A stretch of DNA of 15,705 bases from DAOTXK01 sp034435395 (GTDB lineage Bacteria > Chloroflexota > Anaerolineae > Aggregatilineales > Ch27), in assembly GCA_034435395.1 (NCBI GenBank), contig DAOTXK010000328.1, forward strand, positions 1-15,705. Direction: 5' to 3'. Positions 6,372-13,278 of this stretch are shown one piece after another. Positions within the stretch are counted from its first letter, which is position 1, and the number at the start of each line of letters is the position of its first letter. Made by a program: the position numbers and the translations under genes. Under the pieces are notes generated by a model. The model saw only the letters and a list, made by a program, of their open reading frames with translations, searched no databases and was not told where the DNA came from.

Positions 6372-6866
6372 GTGAACGTACTTCGCGGATTTGCCACCAC
6401 CCTCAAGTTCCTGTTCCAGGAGCCGGTGACCTACCAGTACCCGGAGGAGGAACGCCCCTTCCGGGAGCGGTACAAGGGCCGCCATGCGCTCAAACGCTAC
6501 GACAACGGCCTGGAGAAGTGCATCGGCTGTTCGCTGTGCGCGGCGGCCTGCCCGGCGGACGCCATCTGGGTGGAGGCCGCCGAAAACACCGACGAGGAGC
6601 GGTACAGCCCCGGCGAGCGTTACGCCAAGACCTACGAGATCAACATGCTGCGCTGCATCTTCTGCGGCTACTGCGAGGATGCCTGCCCGACCGAAGCCAT
6701 CGTGCTGGAGCACGAGCATCGCCTGAGTTTCACCAACCGGCGCGACGCGATCTATACCAAAGCGGAGCTGCTCGACCCGCCGCCGTCTGGCCAGCCGGGC
6801 ACGCCGCAGCGGGTTGAGCCGGGCGCGTTTGACCGGGCGATCCCCGATATGGAGAATCCGAAGTAA
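6372..6866 (+). CDS. nuoI: NADH-quinone oxidoreductase subunit I (two [4Fe-4S] ferredoxin-like)
   Basis: NuoI carries clusters N6a and N6b, which pass electrons toward N2 and the quinone. Two complete cluster motifs are present: CIGCSLCAAACP at residues 50-61 and CIFCGYCEDACP at 95-106. The N-terminus (MNVLRGFATTLKFLFQEPVT) is the usual membrane-facing amphipathic helix, and RPFRERYKGRHALKRYDNG is typical. The protein is 164 residues, a normal length. The start is a GTG at 6372 preceded by AGGAAGGA with close spacing. The C-terminal tail after about residue 135 is proline- and acid-rich. Downstream, nuoJ would be expected at once, but a small unassigned frame and an ATP-grasp ligase gene intervene. 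Confidence 0.96.
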   Translation: MNVLRGFATTLKFLFQEPVTYQYPEEERPFRERYKGRHALKRYDNGLEKCIGCSLCAAACPADAIWVEAAENTDEERYSPGERYAKTYEINMLRCIFCGYCEDACPTEAIVLEHEHRLSFTNRRDAIYTKAELLDPPPSGQPGTPQRVEPGAFDRAIPDMENPK

Positions 6867-7007
6867 ATGGCCGAGACCGTGCCGGGCGGGCCGGCGGTCA
6901 TCCCTAGCCGTCTCCAGGCGGAAGCACCTTACCAGCTCAAGGTCTCTTCGGGCATTCTGGCGGCGGGCGGGCGCGTCTGCCGCCGCCGTGACTGCTGTCT
7001 CCACTGA
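6867..7007 (+). CDS. Possible 46-residue ORF abutting nuoI, unknown
   Basis: An ATG directly follows the nuoI stop (TAAATG) and opens a 46-codon frame, starting MAETVPGGPAVIPSRLQAEA and ending CRRRDCCLH. It has four cysteines near the end but matches no family I know. The only upstream GGAG is about 14 nt away, so translation is doubtful unless it is coupled to nuoI. It may simply be spacer DNA between nuoI and the ligase gene. Confidence 0.2.
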   Translation: MAETVPGGPAVIPSRLQAEAPYQLKVSSGILAAGGRVCRRRDCCLH

Positions 7008-7088
7008 CTATCTGATCGTATCTGGCCTGCGGGCCGTATGGGCGGGGCCGACCAGGCCCACCCTATAAGGAGGCTCCATAAACTCAAG

Positions 7089-8195
7089 ATGCGCATCGCT
7101 GTGCTGGCGAACCTGAAGCAAAACGCGCCGACCTGGCCGGGGATGTCCCCCGACCAGTGGGACGATCTGGACAGCCCCAAAACCGTTCAGGCTCTGGTTG
7201 ACGCGCTCCAGGCCCGTGGCCACCAGGCCGAGTTTCTGGAGGCCAGCATCCTGCCGCCCCATAATCTGGTGGAGCGGCTACAGGCAATGCGGCCCGATCT
7301 CTGTTTTAACATCGCCGAGGGACACTTTGGCGATGGCCGGGAGGCGCAAATCCCGTCCATCCTGGAGATGCTGCAAATCCCGTATACGGGCAGCAAGGTG
7401 CTCACCCTGGCCCTGGCGCTGGACAAGCCGATGACCAAACGTATCCTGTGGTACCACGGCCTGCCGACGCCGGAATTCCAGGTCTTTGACGAGGCGGACG
7501 AGCCGATCGACGCCGATCTGCTCGACGAGGACGAGGACGAACTGCGCTTCCCCATGTTCGTCAAACCCAGCCGGGAAGGGACCAGTATGGGCGTCAGCGC
7601 GGCCAGCGTCGTCACCACGGTCGACCAGTTGTACGCCCAGGTGGAGGGCCAGTTGAAGCGGTACCGGCAGCCCATCCTGGTGGAGCACTACATCAGGGGC
7701 CGGGAGATCACCGTCGGCATGGTGGGCAACATCAAGCCGCCCGCCGCCCGCCGCCTCAGCGATCACACCACCCCCCACGTGCTGCCGGAGGGGCTGACCT
7801 TCTTCCCGGCGCTGGAGATCAATACCGGCGTGGTCCACGAGTCGGAGGGAGACCTGTATACCAACCGGATGAAGGTGGAATGGGCCGATGACGAACGGCT
7901 GTACCTCTGCCCGGCCCCGTTGGAGCCGGACTTCCTGCGCCAGCTGCACCTGCTGGCGGCGGCGGTCTTCCGCGTGACCGGCTGTAAGGACGTGGCGCGG
8001 GTGGACTTCCGCCTGGACGAGGAAAACGACAACAAACCGTACATCCTGGAGGTTAACCCGCTGCCGGGCCTCAATCCCGGCTACAGCGACCTGTGCATCC
8101 AGGCCAGGGCGGCGGGCTGGAGCTATGAACAGCTGGTGAATACCATCGTCGATCTGGCGGTGGAGCGGCAGAAGCTGCCGCCGCAGGCCGGGTGA
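7089..8195 (+). CDS. ATP-grasp ligase, D-alanine--D-alanine ligase-like, substrate uncertain
   Basis: This 368-residue ATP-grasp protein resembles Ddl. YTGSKVLTLALALDKPMTK precedes the central domain. FVKPSREGTSMGVS contains a probable ATP-binding Lys159. RVDF supplies Arg304 and Asp306, and LEVNPLPGLNPGYSDL supplies the metal ligands Glu321 and Asn323. However, the N-terminal Gly-rich/Glu motif by which true Ddl binds the first D-Ala (GG-S-E-EVSL) is absent, replaced by NLKQNAPTWPGMSPDQW. The end of the site also differs from the NT-PGMT-HSL of Ddl. It may therefore ligate another pair of substrates. The start at 7089 is chosen on family resemblance; AAGGAGG is 15 nt upstream, and an in-frame ATG at 7038 is the alternative. 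It lies between nuoI and nuoJ, an unexpected place. Confidence 0.82.
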   Translation: MRIAVLANLKQNAPTWPGMSPDQWDDLDSPKTVQALVDALQARGHQAEFLEASILPPHNLVERLQAMRPDLCFNIAEGHFGDGREAQIPSILEMLQIPYTGSKVLTLALALDKPMTKRILWYHGLPTPEFQVFDEADEPIDADLLDEDEDELRFPMFVKPSREGTSMGVSAASVVTTVDQLYAQVEGQLKRYRQPILVEHYIRGREITVGMVGNIKPPAARRLSDHTTPHVLPEGLTFFPALEINTGVVHESEGDLYTNRMKVEWADDERLYLCPAPLEPDFLRQLHLLAAAVFRVTGCKDVARVDFRLDEENDNKPYILEVNPLPGLNPGYSDLCIQARAAGWSYEQLVNTIVDLAVERQKLPPQAG

Positions 8196-8235
8196 TCACG
8201 TCCGGCGCGGACAGGGACCGGGAGAAAGAGAACCG

Positions 8236-8266
8236 TTGGACTCTTTAGATCATTTGCGCTAAACTG
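8236..8266 (+). promoter_or_regulatory. Possible internal promoter upstream of nuoJ
   Basis: TTGGAC (8236-8241) and TAAACT (8260-8265) are 18 nt apart, about 36 nt before the nuoJ ATG. The -10 region, TTTGCGCTAAACTG at 8253-8266, matches 12 of 14 bases of the site upstream of the SH3b gene (TTTGTGCTAAAGTG at 14988-15001). Each box alone is weak; the recurrence is the main support. Confidence 0.35.
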
Positions 8267-8301
8267 CACAAGTCTCATCCGCCTTTTTCGGGATAAACGC
8301 C

Positions 8302-9561
8302 ATGACGGCCGTAATCGTCTTTTTGATCGTCGCGTGTATCGCCATCCTCTCCGCCGCGCTGATGCTGGTCGCCCAAAACGCGGTCCACGCCGCCATGTTT
8401 CTGGTCATCAACTTTATGTGCGTGGCCTTCTTTTTCCTGACGTTAGGCGCGCCCTTCATCGCCCTGGTGCAGATCGCGGTTTATGCCGGGGCGATCATGG
8501 TGTTGTTCCTGTTCGTGATCATGCTGCTGGGGGCGGAGCGGGTTCCACCCAGCCCCGGCCCGTACCGCTGGCTGCCCCGCGCCGCCATTGTCCTGGGGGT
8601 GATCTTCCTGATCACGGCGGGCGCGGCCATCGCCAGCGGCGAGATCAACCGGCAGGAGCCGCCGCCCGCCAGGCCGCAGGTGCGGGTGATCCACGCGGCC
8701 AGCACTGCCGCCCCGGTCGATGTTTATCTCAACAACGAGCTGTTCCTGGAAGGTATGGACTTCCGCGACGTGACCGATTACGTGGCGATGCCCGCCGGTG
8801 AGTACGGCGTAACCGTGTTCCCCGCCGGGGCGGACCCGGCCACCGAATCGCCCGCCATGCTGGGCAGCCTGATCCTGACCCAGGGCGATGCCGTCAGTCT
8901 GGTGGCGCTGGGCGCGGGCGGCGCGTTCCAGCTGGTCCAGCTGCTGGATAACCTCGCTCCGCCGGAGGGCGACCAGGCTCGCCTGACCGTGCTCAACGGG
9001 CTGCCGGACGTCGCCATGATCGATCTGGTGGATCCCGGGCTGGAATCGGTGGCCGATGACAGCGCCGTGTTGATCGCCCGCGCGGGCTTCGGCGAGCCGG
9101 TGGAGACGCTGCTGCTGAACCCGGTGGATAACTGGACGTTGCAGGTGATCCCAACTGGCGGCGACGAGCCGGTGGTGACATATACGAACCTGGACCTGAG
9201 ACCCCACACCAACAACCTGCTGCTCCCCGCGCCGGAGGAGCTGGCCGCTGGCGGCCGCCGCGTGGTGCCGCTGCGCGTGGAGACGCCGACGCTGCCGCCC
9301 TACGGCAGCCCGCTCCAGGTGGGCGGCGTCCTGTTCACGACCTTCCTGCTGCCGTTTGAATTGGTGGGGATTCTGCTGCTGGTGGCGATGGTGGGGGCGA
9401 TCGTGCTGACCCGCCGCGAACTGCTGCGCGAGGCCAGGCCGCGCCGGCCCATCGTGCGGCGTCCGCTGGTGGGGCCACAGTCCACATCGGCGCTGGCGGC
9501 GCAGGCCCCGACCGAGGCCGACGTTGAGCAATTGGCGGCGGAGCCGGAAGCAGGCCCATAA
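8302..9561 (+). CDS. nuoJ: NADH-quinone oxidoreductase subunit J with inserted DUF4397-like domain
   Basis: NuoJ is a five-helix proton-channel subunit of complex I, usually 165-200 residues; this one is 419. Residues 1-112 carry four helices in the normal order, including the conserved third helix QIAVYAGAIMVLFLFVIMLL. Residues 337-370 (PLQVGGVLFTTFLLPFELVG onward to AIVLT) are the normal fifth helix. Between them, about residues 126-325 form a soluble beta-rich segment beginning QVRVIHAASTAAPVDVYLNN, followed by DYVAMPAGEYGVTVFPAG, the signature of DUF4397. The segment after the last helix is strongly basic (TRRELLREARPRRPIVRRP), indicating a cytoplasmic C-terminus. This puts the insert outside the membrane, where DUF4397 domains are normally found. 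The reading frame is continuous, so this is a true domain insertion in the sequence given. Confidence 0.93.
   Translation: MTAVIVFLIVACIAILSAALMLVAQNAVHAAMFLVINFMCVAFFFLTLGAPFIALVQIAVYAGAIMVLFLFVIMLLGAERVPPSPGPYRWLPRAAIVLGVIFLITAGAAIASGEINRQEPPPARPQVRVIHAASTAAPVDVYLNNELFLEGMDFRDVTDYVAMPAGEYGVTVFPAGADPATESPAMLGSLILTQGDAVSLVALGAGGAFQLVQLLDNLAPPEGDQARLTVLNGLPDVAMIDLVDPGLESVADDSAVLIARAGFGEPVETLLLNPVDNWTLQVIPTGGDEPVVTYTNLDLRPHTNNLLLPAPEELAAGGRRVVPLRVETPTLPPYGSPLQVGGVLFTTFLLPFELVGILLLVAMVGAIVLTRRELLREARPRRPIVRRPLVGPQSTSALAAQAPTEADVEQLAAEPEAGP
8677..9276 (+). other. DUF4397-like domain region within NuoJ
   Basis: This is the part of nuoJ (about residues 126-325) with no counterpart in ordinary NuoJ. 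It starts with the VRVIHA-S-APVDVY pattern of DUF4397, an extracytoplasmic beta-domain of unknown function. A second, weaker similar stretch (RLTVLNGLPDVAMIDLVDPG, from residue 227) suggests a two-part domain. Boundaries are approximate. Confidence 0.8.
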
Positions 9562-9635
9562 CCAGCCGCCGTCGCGCATCTAACATGCCGGGTCCCGACG
9601 GGGGTTGACCGGCAGGATTGAGGAAGTCCGCCATT

Positions 9636-9953
9636 ATGGAACCAACCGTCTTTGTGCCCACTGACCTGTATGTGATGCTGAGCGCCGTGCTGTTTGTGAT
9701 GGGAGTGCTGGGTGTGCTGCTCCGCCGCAACGCCATCCTGATTTTTATGTCGGTGGAGCTGATGCTCAACGCCGGGAACCTGGCGCTGGTGGCCTTTGCC
9801 CGGCAGTGGGGCCAGGTGAACGGGCAGGTGTTCGTCTTTTTTGTGATGACGGTGGCGGCGGCGGAGGTGGCGGTCGGCCTGGCGCTGATCGTGGCCATCT
9901 TCCGCACCAAACGCAGCATCGACGTGGACGATCTGAATCAGATGGAAGGATAA
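9636..9953 (+). CDS. nuoK: NADH-quinone oxidoreductase subunit K
   Basis: NuoK (105 residues, normal length) is a three-helix membrane subunit with two buried glutamates needed for proton transfer. Both are present: Glu41 in IFMSVELMLNAGNLAL and Glu77 in MTVAAAEVAVGLALIV, matching Glu36 and Glu72 of E. coli. The three helices are at about 11-29, 33-54 and 65-93, followed by a short charged tail (RTKRSIDVDDLNQMEG). The start is the ATG at 9636, with GAGGA about 11 nt upstream; an in-frame TTG at 9618 is less likely. It lies 74 nt after nuoJ. Confidence 0.96.
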   Translation: MEPTVFVPTDLYVMLSAVLFVMGVLGVLLRRNAILIFMSVELMLNAGNLALVAFARQWGQVNGQVFVFFVMTVAAAEVAVGLALIVAIFRTKRSIDVDDLNQMEG

Positions 9954-10084
9954 AACTCTGCCCCGGTGATAGGCGGCCCGGTTGTGCCGTCAGGGGCTTT
10001 AGGCCGCTGGCCGGGTAGCCGTATCCGCCGCGTTAAGCGACAGTTCTCAGGCGCGCTTCTCTGGACACGCGATAGGCATTATCT

Positions 10085-12463
10085 ATGGAAAACTTCCCGC
10101 AACTGGTCCCCCTGGTCGTGTTTGCGCCGTTGATCGGCCTGATCATCAACCTGATCCTGGGTAAATACCTGGGCGAGCGCGGGGTGGGTATTGTGGCCTG
10201 CGGCGCGGCGGTGACGGCGCTGGCCGTGGCCCTCTTGCAGTGGATGGCCCTGGCGAACGCGGGCTTCGCGCCGTTTGTGGTTGAGCTGCCGCTGCTGCCC
10301 GCCTGGATCACCATCCCGGCGGCGGCGGTGGATGTCGCCTGGCAGTTCCGGGTGGTTACGCTCAGCGTGACCATGATGCTGGTCGTCGCCGGCATCGGCT
10401 CGCTGATCCACTTTTACGCCACCGGCTACATGCACGGCGACCCGATGTACCCCCGCTTTTTTGTCTATCTCAACCTGTTCCTGGTCTTTATGATGCTGCT
10501 GGTGACCGGCAACAACTTCCTGGTGATGTTCGTCGGCTGGGAAGGGGTGGGCCTGTGCAGCTACCTGCTGATCAGCTTCTGGTGGGATAGACAGCGCCGC
10601 CCCGCCGACGACCGGGAGGCCGCCAAGTTCGGCACAGAAGGCTGGCGGAACTCCATCGCCGGGCGCAAAGCCTTCATCGTCAACCGCATCGGCGATTTTG
10701 GGCTGCTGATCGGCATCCTGCTCACCTTCTGGACCTTCGGAACGCTGGACTTCTACAAGCCCGGTGAGGTCCCGATCCGGCCTGTTCATGAAGAAACCGG
10801 TCACGTCGAGGAGGCCCACGCCGGAGAGGGCGCGCCCGCCGAAGTGGCGACCGGCGAGGACGCGGGCGCTGTCCCGGCGGCCCCCCTGTCGGCCACGATG
10901 GGCGTCTTCAACCAGGCGGAGCAGATGATCGCCGGGGGGGCGGTGGTGTCGTTCGGGCTGTTTTCGTTGAAGATTGAGACGGTGCTGACGCTGATCACGC
11001 TGTTTTTCCTGATGGGCGTGACCGGCAAGAGCGCCCAGATTCCGCTGTTCGTCTGGCTGCCAGACGCCATGGCCGGTCCCACGCCGGTCAGCGCCCTGAT
11101 CCACGCCGCCACCATGGTCACGGCGGGGGTGTACCTGATCGTGCGCTGCAACGTGTTTTACCACGCCGCGCCCGCCAGCAGCGCGGTGGTGACGCTGGTG
11201 GGCACGCTCACGGCGCTGGTGGGCGGCTTCATCGCCCTGGGGCAGTGGGATATCAAGAAGGTGCTGGCCTACAGCACGGTCAGCCAGCTGGGCTTCATGG
11301 TGGCGGCGGCGGGCCTGGGGGCTTACGCGGCGGCGCTGTTCCACCTGGTGACGCATGCCTTCTTCAAAGCGCTGTTGTTTTTGGGCAGCGGCGTGGTGAT
11401 TCACGCCATGGCGCACGGGCAGCATCGCGTCCACCAGCTACACGGCTCTCACGGGGAGGGCCATGCCGACGAGGACATCTTCGACCCGCAGGACATGCGG
11501 AACATGGGCGGGCTGCGCCAGCGACTGCCCCGCACCTACTGGACCTACCTGGCCGGCATGCTGGCGCTGGTGGGCATCTTCCCCTTCGCCGGGTTCTGGT
11601 CTAAGGATGAAATCCTGGCCGACGCGCTGATGAGCGGCTTCCTGGATGGCAAGCTGGAGGGTTATATCGCCTTCGGGCTGCTGTTCCTGGCGGCGCTGTT
11701 CACCGCCTTTTACATGGGCCGCCAGCTGTGGCTGATCTTCTTCGGCGAGCCGCGCACGGAAGCGGCCCGGTACGCGGGCGAGCGCGACTACGGCTACCCG
11801 GCCATGACCCGCGTGCTGGTCGTGCTGGCGGTCGGCTCGCTGGTGATCGGCTTCATCAACGTCCCGGTGGGCTTCTGGGTGGTGGACTGGTTCTTCCCGC
11901 CGCACGCCTTCACCAGCTGGCTGGCGTATGCCGTGCCTTACGCCCACGCCGGCGAGGCGCAGTTGCTGCTGGCCTTCCTGGCGGTGGCGGCGGGCCTGGC
12001 GGCCATCTTCCTGGCGCGGGCCATTTATGGGCGGACGCCCGTGGTCCAGGGGAAAAAGGACCCGCTGGAAACCAACTCCCAGACGGAAGGTGTCTTCGCC
12101 TTCGCCAACGCCAAGATGTACTGGGACGAGACCTACGACCGCTTCTTCGAGCAGCCGTTTAACCGGGCGGCGCGCTGGCTGGCCGACCAGGTGGACCTGG
12201 CCTTTCTGCACGACTTCGTCCACGAGACGGTCCTCTACGACGCGTACAACGGCCTGGCGCGGCTGCTGACTCACCCGGTGGACCTGGGCCTGATCGACGG
12301 CGCGGTCAACGGGACGGGGCGGCTGATCCAGTGGATCGCCGGGCGGCTGCGCCGCACGCAGACCGGCTACGTGCGCGTTTATGCGCTGAGCGTGCTGTTC
12401 GGGGCGCTGCTGGTGGTCGTGCTGCTGGCCCTGCCGGTGGTGCAGGAATTGTTAGGGTTGTGA
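10085..12463 (+). CDS. nuoL: NADH-quinone oxidoreductase subunit L with acidic and His-rich inserts
   Basis: NuoL is the distal antiporter-like proton pump of complex I; E. coli NuoL is 613 residues and this one is 792. Key residues are present: Glu153 in VGWEGVGLCSYLLISFWW and Lys315 in TGKSAQIPLFVWLPDAMAGP. The segments ALIHAATMVTAGVYLIVR, AYSTVSQLGFMVA, THAFFKALLFLGSG and FAGFWSKDEIL also fit. The last helix (VRVYALSVLFGALLVVVLLA) and the preceding lateral-helix region are intact. Two inserts stand out. One is an acidic, proline/alanine-rich stretch at about 228-268 between helices 6 and 7. The other is a His-rich stretch at 440-460 before the conserved NMGGLRQRLP. The start ATG at 10085 has only a weak AGG upstream; a 131-nt spacer without an evident feature separates it from nuoK. 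Confidence 0.95.
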   Translation: MENFPQLVPLVVFAPLIGLIINLILGKYLGERGVGIVACGAAVTALAVALLQWMALANAGFAPFVVELPLLPAWITIPAAAVDVAWQFRVVTLSVTMMLVVAGIGSLIHFYATGYMHGDPMYPRFFVYLNLFLVFMMLLVTGNNFLVMFVGWEGVGLCSYLLISFWWDRQRRPADDREAAKFGTEGWRNSIAGRKAFIVNRIGDFGLLIGILLTFWTFGTLDFYKPGEVPIRPVHEETGHVEEAHAGEGAPAEVATGEDAGAVPAAPLSATMGVFNQAEQMIAGGAVVSFGLFSLKIETVLTLITLFFLMGVTGKSAQIPLFVWLPDAMAGPTPVSALIHAATMVTAGVYLIVRCNVFYHAAPASSAVVTLVGTLTALVGGFIALGQWDIKKVLAYSTVSQLGFMVAAAGLGAYAAALFHLVTHAFFKALLFLGSGVVIHAMAHGQHRVHQLHGSHGEGHADEDIFDPQDMRNMGGLRQRLPRTYWTYLAGMLALVGIFPFAGFWSKDEILADALMSGFLDGKLEGYIAFGLLFLAALFTAFYMGRQLWLIFFGEPRTEAARYAGERDYGYPAMTRVLVVLAVGSLVIGFINVPVGFWVVDWFFPPHAFTSWLAYAVPYAHAGEAQLLLAFLAVAAGLAAIFLARAIYGRTPVVQGKKDPLETNSQTEGVFAFANAKMYWDETYDRFFEQPFNRAARWLADQVDLAFLHDFVHETVLYDAYNGLARLLTHPVDLGLIDGAVNGTGRLIQWIAGRLRRTQTGYVRVYALSVLFGALLVVVLLALPVVQELLGL
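11402..11464 (+). other. His-rich insert in NuoL (possible metal-binding segment)
   Basis: Residues 440-460 of NuoL contain seven histidines: 440, 444, 447, 450, 453, 456 and 460. Five of them follow a strict every-third-residue spacing, and an acidic DEDIFD follows. Ordinary NuoL has a much shorter link here (HGEQ-type) between the THAFFKALLF helix and MGGL. By homology this loop faces the cytoplasm. Confidence 0.7.
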
Positions 12464-12525
12464 TCGACGACGGCCCCTATCGCCTGGAACGACCCCATGA
12501 GTTGTTGAAGGAGGAGAGATCAGAG

Positions 12526-13107
12526 ATGGCGGCCAAAAAAATCCTGATGCTCGTTGGTGACTACGTGGAAGACTACGAAGTGATGGTGCCCTTCCAGATG
12601 TTGTTGATGGTGGGCCACCAGGTACACGCCGTCTGCCCCGATAAAAAGGCGGGCGAGACGGTCCGCACGTCGATTCACGATTTCGAGGGTGACCAGACCT
12701 ACAGCGAGAAGCGCGGGCACAACTTCGCCCTCAACGCCACCTTCGCCGATGTCAGGGCCGAGGACTACGACGCGCTGGTGATCCCCGGCGGGCGCGCCCC
12801 GGAGTATATCCGCCTCAACGCCAGGGTGCTGGAGATCGTCCGCCACTTCGCTGAGGCGGGCAAGCCCATCGCCGCCATCTGCCACGGGCCACAGGTGCTG
12901 GCGGCGGCGGGCGCGCTCAAGGGCAAAAAGGCCACCGCTTACCCCGCCGTCGGCCCGGATGTGAAGACGGCGGGCGGCGAATACGTGGAGGTGCCCATCA
13001 CCGGCGCGTATACCGACGGCAAGCTGGTGACGGCCCCGGCCTGGCCCGCCCACCCGGAGTGGATCAAGTGCTTCCTGGACATGTTGGGAACGAAGATCGA
13101 GCCGTAA
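12526..13107 (+). CDS. DJ-1/PfpI family protein
   Basis: This is a 193-residue protein of the DJ-1/PfpI (class I glutamine amidotransferase-like) superfamily. The nucleophile elbow AAICHGPQVL gives Cys119 followed by His120. The acidic partner is probably Glu15 or Glu18 in GDYVEDYEVMVPFQML. DALVIPGGRAPEYIR near 82-96 is the usual strand-turn. Members act as glyoxalase III/deglycase-type enzymes, chaperones or proteases, and the exact activity cannot be read from sequence; the CHG elbow and PGGRAPEYIR fit the PfpI/DJ-1D-like group. The start at 12526 follows an AAGGAGGAG site about 10-12 nt upstream. It lies 62 nt after nuoL and 171 nt before nuoM, on the same strand, and is likely co-transcribed with the complex I genes. 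A carbonyl- or oxidative-stress role would be an inference. Confidence 0.88.
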   Translation: MAAKKILMLVGDYVEDYEVMVPFQMLLMVGHQVHAVCPDKKAGETVRTSIHDFEGDQTYSEKRGHNFALNATFADVRAEDYDALVIPGGRAPEYIRLNARVLEIVRHFAEAGKPIAAICHGPQVLAAAGALKGKKATAYPAVGPDVKTAGGEYVEVPITGAYTDGKLVTAPAWPAHPEWIKCFLDMLGTKIEP

Positions 13108-13121
13108 GATAAAATGCCGTG

Positions 13122-13158
13122 GGGGCGGGGCCAAGCGGCTGGAGCCGCCCCTCGCCCC
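13122..13158 (+). terminator. Large GC hairpin after the DJ-1/PfpI gene, partial terminator or processing site
   Basis: A 37-nt stem-loop can form. GGGGCG pairs with CGCCCC, GGG with CCC, and GCGGC with GCCGC around a TGGA loop; a CCAA bulge and one unpaired T interrupt the stem. That is 14 pairs in total, starting 14 nt after the pfpI stop. No T-tract follows, so it may attenuate transcription or protect the mRNA end rather than terminate. Confidence 0.4.
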
Positions 13159-13278
13159 TGCCAACGGCCAGCCGGGCGGAATGTTTGGGAAGAAAAAACA
13201 GGTATTATCTGAGCGATAAATTTGCCGGGTTGTTCACGGAGACATCTGTCCCAGGTATTCAAGGGAGACCGACCCATT

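Noticed and set aside
8302..9561. NuoJ split by a frameshift or sequencing chimera
   Set aside because: Both NuoJ halves and the inserted domain are in one continuous frame with uniform composition, and the insert lies exactly in a loop.
10079..11434. Minus-strand open frame of 451 codons
   Set aside because: It is opposite nuoL, with His/Gln/Asp-biased composition typical of antisense frames in GC-rich genes. The same holds for minus-strand frames at 4713-5696, 5856-7004, 8443-9579, 11438-12274 and 13315-14913.
13195..13220. TATTAT-containing stretch before nuoM as a promoter
   Set aside because: No -35-like hexamer lies at a suitable distance (the sequence there is AATGTT), so support is too weak to list.
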